Source of the DNA: Thermoplasmata archaeon
GTDB taxonomy: Archaea; Thermoplasmatota; Thermoplasmata; Lutacidiplasmatales; UBA184
Length of the DNA stretch: 5,464 nucleotides
Assembly (NCBI GenBank): GCA_030039995.1
Contig: JASHUL010000016.1
Span: forward strand, 1 to 5,464
Reading direction: 5' to 3'
The position numbers and the translations under genes are program-made. Position 1 is the first letter of the stretch; each line of letters begins with the position of its first letter. Positions 1-5,464 of this stretch are shown in pieces. Below the pieces are notes generated by a model. It was not told the origin of the DNA, did no database searches, and saw only the letters and a list, made by a program, of their open reading frames with translations.

Positions 1-639
1 GAGGACCCGTACCCGCCCGGGTTCAACTACACCGAGTTCCAGATGGGGCTGGTCGCGCTCCCCGCGGCGCTCGGGATGCTCGTCTTCGCCCCGTTCTGGG
101 GTCGCTGGGTCGCCGCGAAAGGCCCGAAGCCCGTGACGCTCGCCGGGTTCTCGATCATGGGCCTCGGCGCCCTCGGCCTCGCGCTCTTCCACACTTCGAT
201 CATCGAGCTGATGCTGTTCACGATCCCGACCCTAGTCGGGAACGTCGCCTGCCTCATCGCGATGTCGAACATCATCGTGCTCTCCGTCTCTCCGAAAGAG
301 CTCGGGATCCAGACCGGGATGAACCAGACGTTCCGGAACGTCGGGAGCGCGGTCGGTCCCGTGATCGCGGCGACCGTCACGCTCAGCTTCACGACCCTCG
401 CGGTCGTCGCGACGTTCCACGGCGTGCCGATCTACGCGTCCGTTCCCTCGATCACCGGTTTCGTCCTGCTCTTCTCGCTGGTCGCCGCCTGCGCGGTGGT
501 CGGACTGGTCCTCTCCCTCGGCCTCCGGAACTACCGGTTCCAGGCCGACGGGACCCGGGCGGGCGCGCCGTCCCCGTCGGGCGCGGCCCCCACCGCGGGA
601 GAGCCGGCGCCCGCCATCGCGGCGAAGGATCTGCGGTAG
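1..639 (+). CDS. MFS multidrug-efflux-type transporter, C-terminal half (5' end outside window)
   Basis: This is the C-terminal 212 residues of a polytopic membrane protein; the frame is open from base 1 and ends at TAG 637-639. It looks like the second half of a drug:H+ antiporter of the EmrB/QacA type (14-helix MFS), which exports small molecules across the cytoplasmic membrane using the proton gradient. Five hydrophobic segments are visible, at about residues 15-35, 45-63, 67-95, 111-131 and 152-175 of the fragment. The cytoplasmic loop G34-R-W-V-A-A-K-G-P-K43 is the MFS motif-A-like turn. The stretch around 101-125 (L-G-I-Q-T-G-M-N-Q then a Gly-rich helix with V-G-S-A-V-G-P) is typical of this family. 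A polar Ala/Pro-rich tail of about 35 residues follows the last helix. The Met at base 43 is internal, since family-like sequence (G-F-N-Y-T-E-F-Q) precedes it. Substrate cannot be told. The gene converges on the reductase gene with only 24 bp between stops. Confidence 0.87.
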   Translation, partial: EDPYPPGFNYTEFQMGLVALPAALGMLVFAPFWGRWVAAKGPKPVTLAGFSIMGLGALGLALFHTSIIELMLFTIPTLVGNVACLIAMSNIIVLSVSPKELGIQTGMNQTFRNVGSAVGPVIAATVTLSFTTLAVVATFHGVPIYASVPSITGFVLLFSLVAACAVVGLVLSLGLRNYRFQADGTRAGAPSPSGAAPTAGEPAPAIAAKDLR

Positions 640-663
640 GCGCGGGGAGGCCCGCTCGATCTC

Positions 664-3459
664 CTACGAGCAGCCGCTCGTGGAACCGCAGACGGTGCAC
701 GCGTAGCACGTGCCCGAGCGGACCATGATGCCGCCGCAGATCGCGCACGACGGCGCGTCCTCGCTCACGCCGCCCGAGGGGTCGCTCGAGAACGTGTCGA
801 GCGCTCGGGTCTCGAACTTCACGGTCTGGGGCGCCGGGGCAGTCTTCGACTTCGCCGCGGCGGGAGGGCTCGCGCTGTGGCCGTTGCCGTTCGCTTCGGC
901 GGGGGCCTCGAGGCCGATCGCCCGACGGTCGTCCTCGGTCAGGAACTCCAGCGCGAGCCAGCGCGCCACGTAGTCGGGGATCGACTTCGCGAAGCGGATC
1001 CTCGGGTTGTTGGTCGCTCCCGCGGGCTCGAACCGAAGGTGCGCGAGCTTGCGCACGAGGTCCTTGAGCGGCACCCCGTGCTGGAGCGCCATCGACATCG
1101 AGATCCCGAGCGAGTCCATGAGCCCGTTCACGGTCGAGCCTTCCTTCGTGACCCGGAAGAAGATCTCGCCGGGGCGGCCGTCCGGATAGAGTCCGACCGT
1201 CACGTAGCCGTCGTGGCCACCGACCGAGAAGTGATGCGTGATCGCCTTGCGCTCGTCCGGGAGGCGCTCGCGGGCCGGACCGCGCGGACCGCCCGGGGCG
1301 GCCGTCCGGCCCTTCCCCGTCTCGAACGGCTGGGACGCCTTGCAGCCGTCGCGGTAGAGCGCGACCGACTTGATGCCGGCCTTCCACGCCTCGAGGTAGA
1401 TCTTCTCGATGTCCTCGACCGTCGCGTCGTTCGGGAGGTTGATCGTCTTCGACGCGCCGCCCGAGAGGAACGGCTGGACGGCCGCGAGCATCTTGAGATG
1501 GCCCATCGGACTGATCGTCCGCGTGCCGCCCGCCGGGGCGAGCGCGCAGTCGAAGACCGGGAGGTCCTCGGCGTCGAGCCCGGGAGCCCCTTCGATCGTC
1601 CCGTTCTTCTCGAGGTGCTCAGAGATCGCGCGGATCTCGTCGGGCGTGTAGCCGAGCGCGACCAGACCGTCCGGCACGGTGCGGTTGACCATGCGCAGGA
1701 TGCCGCCCCCGACCAGGTTCTTGACCTTCACCAGGGAGAGCTCGGGCTCGAGGCCGAGCGTGTCGCAGCCCATGAGCAGCCCGATCGTGCCGGTCGGGGC
1801 GATGACCGAGATCTGGGCGTTGCGGTAGCCCCAGAGCTCGCCGGCCTTCACCGTGTCGTTCCAGCGGTCGACCGCGGCCTGGACGAACGGCGTCAGGCGG
1901 GGGTCGGTGTGCGGGATCTCGGCGGCCGCCTTCGCGTGCTTGCCCATGACCCGCAGCATCGGAGCGCGGTTCCGTTCGAAGCCGGGGAACGATCCGACGC
2001 GCTTCGCGATCTCGCTGGACATGTGGTAGCCCTCTGCGGAGAGGAACGCCGAGACCGCGCCGGCGAGCGTGCGTCCGGCGTCCGAGTCGTAGGCGAGGCC
2101 GTAATGCATGAGGAGCGAGCCCAGGTTGGCGTAGCCGAGGCCGAGCGGCCGGTAATCGTGGGAGTTCTGGGCGATCGGAGCCGTCGGGTAGCTCGAGGCG
2201 TCGACGATGATCTCCATCGCGAGGATCATCGTCCGGACGGCCTGACGGTAGAGCTCGATGTCGAACTGGCCCTTCGCGTCCAGGAACTTCATGAGGTTGA
2301 TGGAGGCGAGGTTGCACGCCGAGTCGTCGAGGAACAGGTACTCGCTGCACGGGTTCGACGCGTTGATCCGTCCGGAGTTCGGCGAGGTGTGCCAATCGTT
2401 CGTCACGTCGTCGAACTGGACACCGGGGTCGCCGCAGCGCCATGCGGCGTAGGCGAGCTTCCGCCAGAGCTCCCGGGCGGGGTACTGGCCGGCGACCGTG
2501 TGGTCGGTGCGGTTCGTAGTCTTCCAGTCCTTGTCGCGGATCACCGCCTCCATGAACGCGTCCGGGATCCGAACCGAGTGGTTCGCGTTCTGGTAGGCGA
2601 TCGAAGCGTAGGCGGAATCGGGGTCGGTGCCGTCGAAGTTCGCCGAGTACCCTTCTCGGATGAGCGCGGCCGCCTTGTCCTCCTCGCGGACCTTGCAGTC
2701 GATGAAGTCGACGATGTCGGGGTGGTCCATGTTGAGGATCACCATCTTCGCCGCGCGGCGCGTGGTGCCGCCGGATTTGATCACGCCCGCGAGGGCGTCG
2801 AAGGCGCGCATGAACGACACGGGTCCGGATGCGATCCCGCCGCCCGCGAGCTTTTCCCGGCTTCCGCGCAGCGACGAGAAGTTGGTGCCGGTCCCGCTGC
2901 CGCCCTTGAAGAGCCGTCCCTCGCTCGTCGCGAGCGCGAGGATCGAGTCCATGTCGTCGCTGATCGACTGGATGAAGCACGCGGAGCACTGGGGCGGCTC
3001 GCGGACGCCGACGTTGAACCAGACGGGGCTGTTGAACGCCGCCATCTGCTGGACCATCAGGTAGGAGAGGCTCTCCTCGAACGTCGTCGCCTCATCGGCG
3101 GTGTCGAGGTACCCGAGGTCGAGACCGCGTTCCGCCATGAAGTGGCAGACCCGCCGGATCATTCCGTCGATCGAGTTCTCCCGCCGTCCCTGAAGGACGC
3201 GGAAGTACTTCGACGCGGCGATGTTGACGCTCGTCTCTGACCACGAGGTCGGGGCGCGGATCCCCTTCTGCTCGAAGATGACCTTCCCTTCCGCGTTCTT
3301 GATCACCGCGTCGTGGCTCCGCCACTGAACGGTGTCGAACGCGGTCTTGCCGCGGGGCACGAGGCGCGGGACGGGAATCGGTTCTCGGCCGATCCGGTTC
3401 GCCGGTCGCGGGACCGACTCCTCCGGCGCGGGCACGGCGCGCTTTTTGGCAATTGCCAT
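664..3459 (-). CDS. nrdJ: Adenosylcobalamin-dependent (class II) ribonucleoside-diphosphate reductase
   Basis: This complete 931-residue enzyme reduces ribonucleotides to deoxyribonucleotides in the cytoplasm, using coenzyme B12 to generate the thiyl radical and needing no oxygen or second radical subunit. Residues 1-40 are a basic, Pro-rich leader with no ATP-cone. The catalytic barrel spans about 45-711. NSPVWFNVG is at 143-151. C161 (in SACF) and C382 (in SACNLASIN) match the redox pair, and C371 in NPCSE (369-373) the catalytic thiyl cysteine, with E373 as its acid. Also seen are GGSGTGTNFSSLRGS (186-200) and APTGTIG (554-560). A TSCPD-like domain covers about 735-845. After a low-complexity linker (851-880), a tail carries C905, C908, C918, C921, C924 and C930, probably a zinc/redox-relay module. 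ATG 3459 is preceded by AGGAG at 9-nt spacing, which supports this start. The family is the long bacterial-type NrdJ; the substrate level (NDP rather than NTP) is inferred from that. Confidence 0.96.
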   Translation of the reverse strand: MAIAKKRAVPAPEESVPRPANRIGREPIPVPRLVPRGKTAFDTVQWRSHDAVIKNAEGKVIFEQKGIRAPTSWSETSVNIAASKYFRVLQGRRENSIDGMIRRVCHFMAERGLDLGYLDTADEATTFEESLSYLMVQQMAAFNSPVWFNVGVREPPQCSACFIQSISDDMDSILALATSEGRLFKGGSGTGTNFSSLRGSREKLAGGGIASGPVSFMRAFDALAGVIKSGGTTRRAAKMVILNMDHPDIVDFIDCKVREEDKAAALIREGYSANFDGTDPDSAYASIAYQNANHSVRIPDAFMEAVIRDKDWKTTNRTDHTVAGQYPARELWRKLAYAAWRCGDPGVQFDDVTNDWHTSPNSGRINASNPCSEYLFLDDSACNLASINLMKFLDAKGQFDIELYRQAVRTMILAMEIIVDASSYPTAPIAQNSHDYRPLGLGYANLGSLLMHYGLAYDSDAGRTLAGAVSAFLSAEGYHMSSEIAKRVGSFPGFERNRAPMLRVMGKHAKAAAEIPHTDPRLTPFVQAAVDRWNDTVKAGELWGYRNAQISVIAPTGTIGLLMGCDTLGLEPELSLVKVKNLVGGGILRMVNRTVPDGLVALGYTPDEIRAISEHLEKNGTIEGAPGLDAEDLPVFDCALAPAGGTRTISPMGHLKMLAAVQPFLSGGASKTINLPNDATVEDIEKIYLEAWKAGIKSVALYRDGCKASQPFETGKGRTAAPGGPRGPARERLPDERKAITHHFSVGGHDGYVTVGLYPDGRPGEIFFRVTKEGSTVNGLMDSLGISMSMALQHGVPLKDLVRKLAHLRFEPAGATNNPRIRFAKSIPDYVARWLALEFLTEDDRRAIGLEAPAEANGNGHSASPPAAAKSKTAPAPQTVKFETRALDTFSSDPSGGVSEDAPSCAICGGIMVRSGTCYACTVCGSTSGCS

Positions 3460-3466
3460 TGCACTT

Positions 3467-3473
3467 CACTCCT
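3467..3473 (-). promoter_or_regulatory. Shine-Dalgarno site of nrdJ
   Basis: The minus strand reads AGGAGTG here, about 8-9 nt before the ATG at 3459. It complements the 3' end of 16S rRNA well and fixes the nrdJ start. Open frames that extend further upstream on this strand are in other frames. Confidence 0.7.
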
Positions 3474-3502
3474 GAAGGGTCGACGGGTCTCCCCGACCGA
3501 TC

Positions 3503-3511
3503 GATAATAAC
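3503..3511 (-). promoter_or_regulatory. Putative archaeal TATA box (BoxA) of nrdJ
   Basis: The minus strand reads GTTATTATC, an A/T island in otherwise GC-rich DNA. It is preceded upstream by the purine-rich GCGAAAGG, which could act as a BRE. Transcription would be expected to start about 25 nt downstream, near 3480, giving a leader of about 20 nt that contains the Shine-Dalgarno site. This is inferred from spacing and composition only. Confidence 0.5.
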
Positions 3512-3604
3512 ACCTTTCGCGACCCTAACCTTTCCGCGGCCGGTCGCTGAAACGGCCCTCTCGAAGAGCTGTTTCGCACCGGTGGGGAGCGGTCGAGGAC
3601 GTCG

Positions 3605-3626
3605 ATGGTGTCGCGCGGGACACCGT
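3605..3626. other. Stem-loop upstream of nrdJ
   Basis: GGTGTC (3607-3612) pairs perfectly with GACACC (3619-3624) around the 6-nt loop GCGCGG. The stem can be extended outward by one wobble pair (3606/3625) and one A-T pair (3605/3626). It lies about 150 bp upstream of the nrdJ ATG. No U-tract follows on either strand, so it is not a canonical intrinsic terminator. It could be part of a structured RNA or a protein-binding inverted repeat. Confidence 0.45.
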
Positions 3627-3660
3627 GAAAACCCTCCGGGTGCGAGCCAAGCGTGACCCG

Positions 3661-3668
3661 CTATAAGT
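3661..3668. promoter_or_regulatory. TATA-like element in the intergenic region
   Basis: CTATAAGT on the + strand (ACTTATAG on the - strand) is one of few A/T-rich words between the zinc-ribbon gene and nrdJ. Read on the minus strand it would place a start near 3637, upstream of the 3605-3626 stem-loop, suggesting a second, distal transcript running toward nrdJ. Read on the plus strand it would start a transcript near 3690 that includes the 3771-3795 hairpin. Direction cannot be decided from sequence alone. Confidence 0.3.
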
Positions 3669-3770
3669 CTGCTTGGTCGGACGAATCGCGACACGGTCGA
3701 AAATCGCGTCGCTCGAAGCGCACAGGGCGTTACTGCGTAAGTTTCGTTGCGCATTTCCCACCGCGCGCGG

Positions 3771-3795
3771 GATCGACGAAGCACGTTCGTCGGTC
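3771..3795. other. Strong 10-bp stem-loop downstream of the zinc-ribbon gene
   Basis: GATCGACGAA (3771-3780) pairs with TTCGTCGGTC (3786-3795) over ten positions with a single T-G wobble, leaving the 5-nt loop GCACG. It begins 51 nt past the stop of the zinc-ribbon gene on the minus strand and is next to the palindrome CCGCGCGCGG (3761-3770). No T-run follows on the minus strand, so it may be a 3'-end stability or processing element for the small-gene mRNA, or a helix of an unrecognised RNA, rather than a standard terminator. Confidence 0.45.
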
Positions 3796-3845
3796 GCTCG
3801 CGCACCGATCGGGGGAGAGCGCCCCGTCCCGCCGGTGCCGAGCGC

Positions 3846-4016
3846 CTAGCGCGACCTCGCCGTGGGGGCTCGGGGCTCCGGAGGAGGGAGAAGCCGCATC
3901 GTACAGGGCATGATCGCGCCGCAGTCCCCGCAGTAGAGCCCTTCCTCGGCGACCCAGAGGAAAGCGCCGCAGCGTTCGCACTTCCTCGGGTCGTCCGGGT
4001 CGTTTCGGCAGACCAT
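3846..4016 (-). CDS. Small zinc-ribbon protein (56 aa)
   Basis: This short minus-strand frame runs from ATG (4014-4016) to TAG (3846-3848). It encodes a 56-residue protein with two CxxC knuckles, C13-E-R-C16-G and C29-G-D-C32-G, separated by twelve residues that include F-L-W-V-A-E-E-G-L-Y. This is the classic spacing and composition of a rubredoxin-like zinc ribbon, with a Gly after each knuckle. C3 and C38 are two further cysteines. A Pro/Arg-rich tail follows from residue 43. The frame has a stop at 4047-4049, so no upstream start is possible, and a TATA-like box lies about 30 nt before the ATG. The ribosome-binding site is weak (AGGA, 6 nt before the ATG), fitting a short-leader archaeal mRNA. 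Structure and zinc binding are inferred from the cysteine pattern; the role is unknown. Such small ribbons often bind nucleic acid or act as accessory subunits, but nothing here fixes which. Confidence 0.78.
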   Translation of the reverse strand: MVCRNDPDDPRKCERCGAFLWVAEEGLYCGDCGAIMPCTMRLLPPPEPRAPTARSR

Positions 4017-4043
4017 GAACGGTCCTAGGGGGAGAAACTTCGC

Positions 4044-4055
4044 CTCCTATTTGGG
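4044..4055 (-). promoter_or_regulatory. Putative promoter of the zinc-ribbon gene
   Basis: On the minus strand this reads CCCAAATAGGAG, about 28 nt before the ATG at 4016. The core AAATAGGAG is identical to the element upstream of the 71-aa gene (4391-4399). The predicted transcript would have a leader of only a few nucleotides, typical of archaeal genes with short or no leaders. It lies just after the terminator at 4087-4126, consistent with a new transcription unit starting here. Confidence 0.45.
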
Positions 4056-4086
4056 AGTTCAGTCGAGCCGGAACCCGAGCCGCGCG

Positions 4087-4126
4087 AAAAAAAGAGATTG
4101 GGGAACCTTCCCGAGGGAAGGTCCCC
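4087..4126 (-). terminator. Hairpin plus U-tract terminator of the 71-aa gene
   Basis: On the minus strand a 12-bp stem (arms at 4115-4126 and 4100-4112) with one bulged base and a very short loop is followed by a short A/T-rich spacer and an uninterrupted run of seven T residues (A7 on the + strand, 4087-4093). It begins about 19 nt beyond the stop codon of the 71-aa gene. The T-run is on the correct side only for minus-strand transcription. Archaeal termination depends mainly on the U-tract, and the hairpin here makes this the clearest terminator in the window. Confidence 0.85.
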
Positions 4127-4144
4127 AAGAAAGGGTGACGCCGT

Positions 4145-4360
4145 CTAGGCGTTCTTCATCTTGGCGCGCGAAACGAACCCCTTCTTGTCGAGGAAATACA
4201 TGTAGCCGTCTTGGCGGGTGATCTTCTCGGTCCCGACACGTCCCTTCTTACCGGACTTGTTGAGCTTCGTCGGGGTCTTCCAGAGATACCCGTCCTTGCC
4301 GAGATAGTACAGGTAACCTTTCTCTCGCTTGATTTGCTCCTTGCCCACTTTTTCCGCCAT
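4145..4360 (-). CDS. Lysine-rich 71-aa protein with internal duplication, function unknown
   Basis: This complete small cytoplasmic protein has no signal peptide or membrane segment and is very basic, with many Lys, Gly and Tyr residues. It is built of two copies of one unit with a 37-residue period. Residues 5-34 begin VGKEQIKREKGYLYYLGKDG and residues 42-70 begin VGTEKITRQDGYMYFLDKKG, with about 13 of 29 aligned positions identical. Each unit has the pattern G-Y-x-Y-x-L-x-K-x-G-[YF], which suggests a paired beta-hairpin fold, perhaps a nucleic-acid-binding module given the charge and aromatic residues. That role is inference. I believe similar small proteins occur in other archaea, but I cannot name a family. 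ATG 4360 is preceded by GAGGT at 6-nt spacing and a TATA-like box about 35 nt upstream. A strong terminator follows. The low-GC Lys codons (AAG/AAA) make it less GC-rich than its neighbours, and the defined signals suggest good expression. Confidence 0.85.
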   Translation of the reverse strand: MAEKVGKEQIKREKGYLYYLGKDGYLWKTPTKLNKSGKKGRVGTEKITRQDGYMYFLDKKGFVSRAKMKNA

Positions 4361-4366
4361 GTGGCG

Positions 4367-4371
4367 ACCTC
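4367..4371 (-). promoter_or_regulatory. Shine-Dalgarno site of the 71-aa gene
   Basis: The minus strand reads GAGGT six nucleotides before the ATG at 4360. It supports that start codon, the first residue of a frame that begins MAEKVGKEQI. Confidence 0.5.
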
Positions 4372-4390
4372 GAGGGCGAGGAGGAGGGCG

Positions 4391-4405
4391 CTCCTATTTA
4401 GAATT
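4391..4405 (-). promoter_or_regulatory. Putative TATA box of the 71-aa gene
   Basis: On the minus strand this reads AATTCTAAATAGGAG; TCTAAATA (4395-4402) is a good archaeal BoxA-like word 35 nt before the ATG, immediately after the hutI stop codon (4404-4406). A start about 25 nt downstream would give a leader of about 10 nt. The AAATAGGAG core recurs upstream of the zinc-ribbon gene. Read-through from hutI is also possible, since no terminator is visible between hutI and this gene. Confidence 0.55.
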
Positions 4406-5464
4406 ACTGACGGAGCGCCGCCGGAGAAATCGGTTTTCCCTGACGGAAAACGGACGTCGGAAGGACGTCGAACCGGTAGCCCAGGTGGTCGACCGATGGG
4501 ATCGGGACGACGGCAAAGTCGGCGGGCCGGCCGGGCGCGATCGTTCCGGCGTCCTCGAGACCGCTCGCATGCGCGGCGTTGACGGTCGCCGCCGTCAGCG
4601 CCTCCGCCGGCGAGAGCCGTGCGGAGTGCACGGCGTGCGCGAGGACGAGCGGCATCGCCTCCACCCAGGAGTTGGACGAACAATCGGTGCCGAGGGCGAC
4701 CGGGACGCCGGCGTCGACCATCTCGCGGCCGGGGCTTCGGAGACCGGGCGCGGCCGCGAGCGCCGTGATCGGGAGGAGGACCGCCGTGACGCCGGCCTTC
4801 GCGAGGAGCACGCGGTCCTCGGGGCGGGCGGCGAGGAGGTGTTCCGCGGAGACCGCCCGAAGGGCCGCGGCAAGACGGGCGCCGCCGGACCAGACGAACT
4901 CCTCCGCATGGACCTTCACGCCGAGACCGAGGGCGAGCGCGGCGCGAAGGAGCCGCTCGGACTGGCGCGGGGAGAAGAACCCGGGTTCGCAGAAGACGTC
5001 ACAGAACCGCGCGAGGCGCTCCCACGCGACCGCGGGGAGCGCCGTACGCACGAGGCGGTCGACGTACACGTCGGACCGACTCCGGTACTCCGGCGCGACC
5101 GCGTGCGCGCCGAGGAACGTCGGCACGAGCCGTAGCCGCGTGCGCCGAGCGAGCCGGGGAACGAGACGTAAGAGGCGGAGCTCGCCCTCGGTCGAGAGCG
5201 CGTAGCCCGATTTCACCTCGACCGAGGTCGACCCCCACCGGCCCATGCGCGCGAGCCGGGCCGCGCTCGCGGCGAGGAGCGCTTCGTCCGTGGCCGACCG
5301 GGTCGCCCGCACGGTCGAGTAGATGCCGCCGCCGGCGCGAGCGATGTCCGAGTAGCTCATCCCCGAGACCTTGAGCGGGAGTTCGAACGCGCGGTCACCG
5401 GCGAAGAGCACGTGGGTGTGCGCGTCGACGAACCCGGGGACCACGCATCCCCCGTCGGCCGATA
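4404..5464 (-). CDS. hutI: Imidazolonepropionase, N-terminus outside window
   Basis: This enzyme catalyses the third step of histidine degradation, hydrolysing 4-imidazolone-5-propanoate to N-formimino-L-glutamate. It is a cytoplasmic metal-dependent amidohydrolase. The frame is open to the right edge, giving 352 residues of an expected 400-410, so about 55 N-terminal residues are missing; the GTG at 5444 is an internal codon. In fragment numbering, H15-T-H17 in VDAHTH, H185 in KVHAEEF and D260 in LGTD match the metal ligands. VEVKSGYALSTEGEL (81-95), FLGAHAV (116-122), SAEHLL (205-210) and EALTAATVNAAHASG (287-301) are hallmark segments. The final D-H-L-G-Y-R-F-D-V matches the family's C-terminus. 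The segment after GTD (C-S-S-N-S-W-V-E-A-M-P) resembles archaeal rather than typical bacterial HutI. No other hut gene is visible; partners, if clustered, would lie beyond the right edge. The stop TAA abuts the next gene's promoter. Confidence 0.94.
   Translation of the reverse strand, partial: SADGGCVVPGFVDAHTHVLFAGDRAFELPLKVSGMSYSDIARAGGGIYSTVRATRSATDEALLAASAARLARMGRWGSTSVEVKSGYALSTEGELRLLRLVPRLARRTRLRLVPTFLGAHAVAPEYRSRSDVYVDRLVRTALPAVAWERLARFCDVFCEPGFFSPRQSERLLRAALALGLGVKVHAEEFVWSGGARLAAALRAVSAEHLLAARPEDRVLLAKAGVTAVLLPITALAAAPGLRSPGREMVDAGVPVALGTDCSSNSWVEAMPLVLAHAVHSARLSPAEALTAATVNAAHASGLEDAGTIAPGRPADFAVVPIPSVDHLGYRFDVLPTSVFRQGKPISPAALRQ

Larger units (their letters stand above)
3512..3845. 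other. Long intergenic region with several stem-loops, no recognised gene
   Basis: No convincing protein is encoded here: the short open frames have Arg/Ser-rich antisense-type composition and no ribosome-binding site. What can be seen is a set of inverted repeats: 3538-3542 with 3553-3557, 3558-3561 with 3565-3568, 3605-3612 with 3619-3626, 3637-3641 with 3656-3660, and 3771-3780 with 3786-3795. There is also an A/T-rich TATA-like word at 3661-3668, the palindrome TTAC-TGC-GTAA at 3730-3740 and the palindrome CCGCGCGCGG at 3761-3770. I found no tRNA T-loop or anticodon arm, no RNase P or SRP RNA signature, and no cobalamin-riboswitch B12 box. It may hold a structured leader or a small RNA. 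Confidence 0.5.

Noticed and set aside
640..663. Possible bidirectional terminator between the converging transporter and nrdJ genes
   Set aside because: The 24-bp gap has no T-run on either strand and no convincing stem, so no terminator can be supported there.
877..3240. A 787-codon open frame on the + strand opposite nrdJ
   Set aside because: It is extremely rich in Arg, Val, Asp, Glu and His with no recognisable domain, and mirrors the nrdJ codons. Strong GC bias at third positions keeps antisense frames open. nrdJ on the other strand shows full family motifs.
3092..3805. A 237-codon minus-strand frame spanning the nrdJ start and the intergenic region
   Set aside because: It overlaps the N-terminal part of nrdJ in another frame, with Arg/Pro-rich shadow composition in the overlapping half and no domain. 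It would conflict with the well-supported nrdJ Shine-Dalgarno and promoter.
3460..3845. Possible cobalamin riboswitch, tRNA, RNase P RNA or SRP RNA upstream of nrdJ
   Set aside because: Checked on both strands: no B12-box-like sequence, no T-loop/anticodon arrangement, and none of the conserved RNase P or SRP helix 8 motifs.
3730..4128. A 132-codon minus-strand frame covering the zinc-ribbon gene
   Set aside because: It starts at the very base of the terminator stem and reads through it, has Arg-rich composition and no motif. The frame one step away has the four-cysteine ribbon and proper upstream signals.
4433..4451. Inverted repeat GTTTTCC/GGAAAAC (7-bp stem, 5-nt loop), followed by the direct repeat GGACGTCG at 4452 and 4463
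   Set aside because: Both lie inside the 3' coding part of hutI in family-conserved sequence and have no adjacent T-run, so they are most simply coincidental with codon content.
4329..5135. Long + strand frames opposite hutI
   Set aside because: Arg/Gly/Glu-rich low-complexity translations without domains, opposite a clear imidazolonepropionase; explained by GC-rich codon usage.

Overview
The window is a high-GC chromosomal stretch that looks archaeal, most likely from a Thermoplasmata-like lineage. Three things point that way: A/T-rich TATA (BoxA)-like elements about 30-45 nt upstream of starts, a hairpin plus U-tract terminator, and an imidazolonepropionase whose metal-site segment (G-T-D followed by N-x-W-V-E) resembles my recollection of archaeal HutI. 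This is inferred from sequence character; no 16S rRNA or other taxonomic marker is present.

Layout. Positions 1-639 on the + strand hold the C-terminal half of a drug-efflux-type major facilitator transporter, cut by the left edge. It converges, with a 24-bp gap, on a block of four minus-strand genes. In transcription order these are hutI (5464-4404, cut by the right edge), a 71-residue lysine-rich protein with an internal duplication (4360-4145), a 56-residue four-cysteine zinc-ribbon protein (4016-3846), and a complete 931-residue adenosylcobalamin-dependent class II ribonucleotide reductase (3459-664).

Regulation. The 71-aa gene ends in a strong hairpin/U-tract terminator (4087-4126), which separates it from the zinc-ribbon gene. 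Both small genes carry the same 9-nt element, AAATAGGAG, about 28-31 nt before their ATG. The reductase has its own TATA-like box and a good Shine-Dalgarno sequence. The 386-bp gap between the zinc-ribbon gene and the reductase is unusually long for such a compact region. It holds several stem-loops and a second TATA-like element, so it may encode a structured leader or small RNA, but no known RNA family was recognised.

How the genes relate. They do not form an obvious single pathway: histidine catabolism (hutI), deoxynucleotide synthesis (nrdJ), efflux, and two uncharacterised small proteins. I see no mobile element, CRISPR array, tRNA or rRNA, and no convincing new multi-gene system. The points most worth checking are the two small genes, their shared promoter-like element, and the structured intergenic region.
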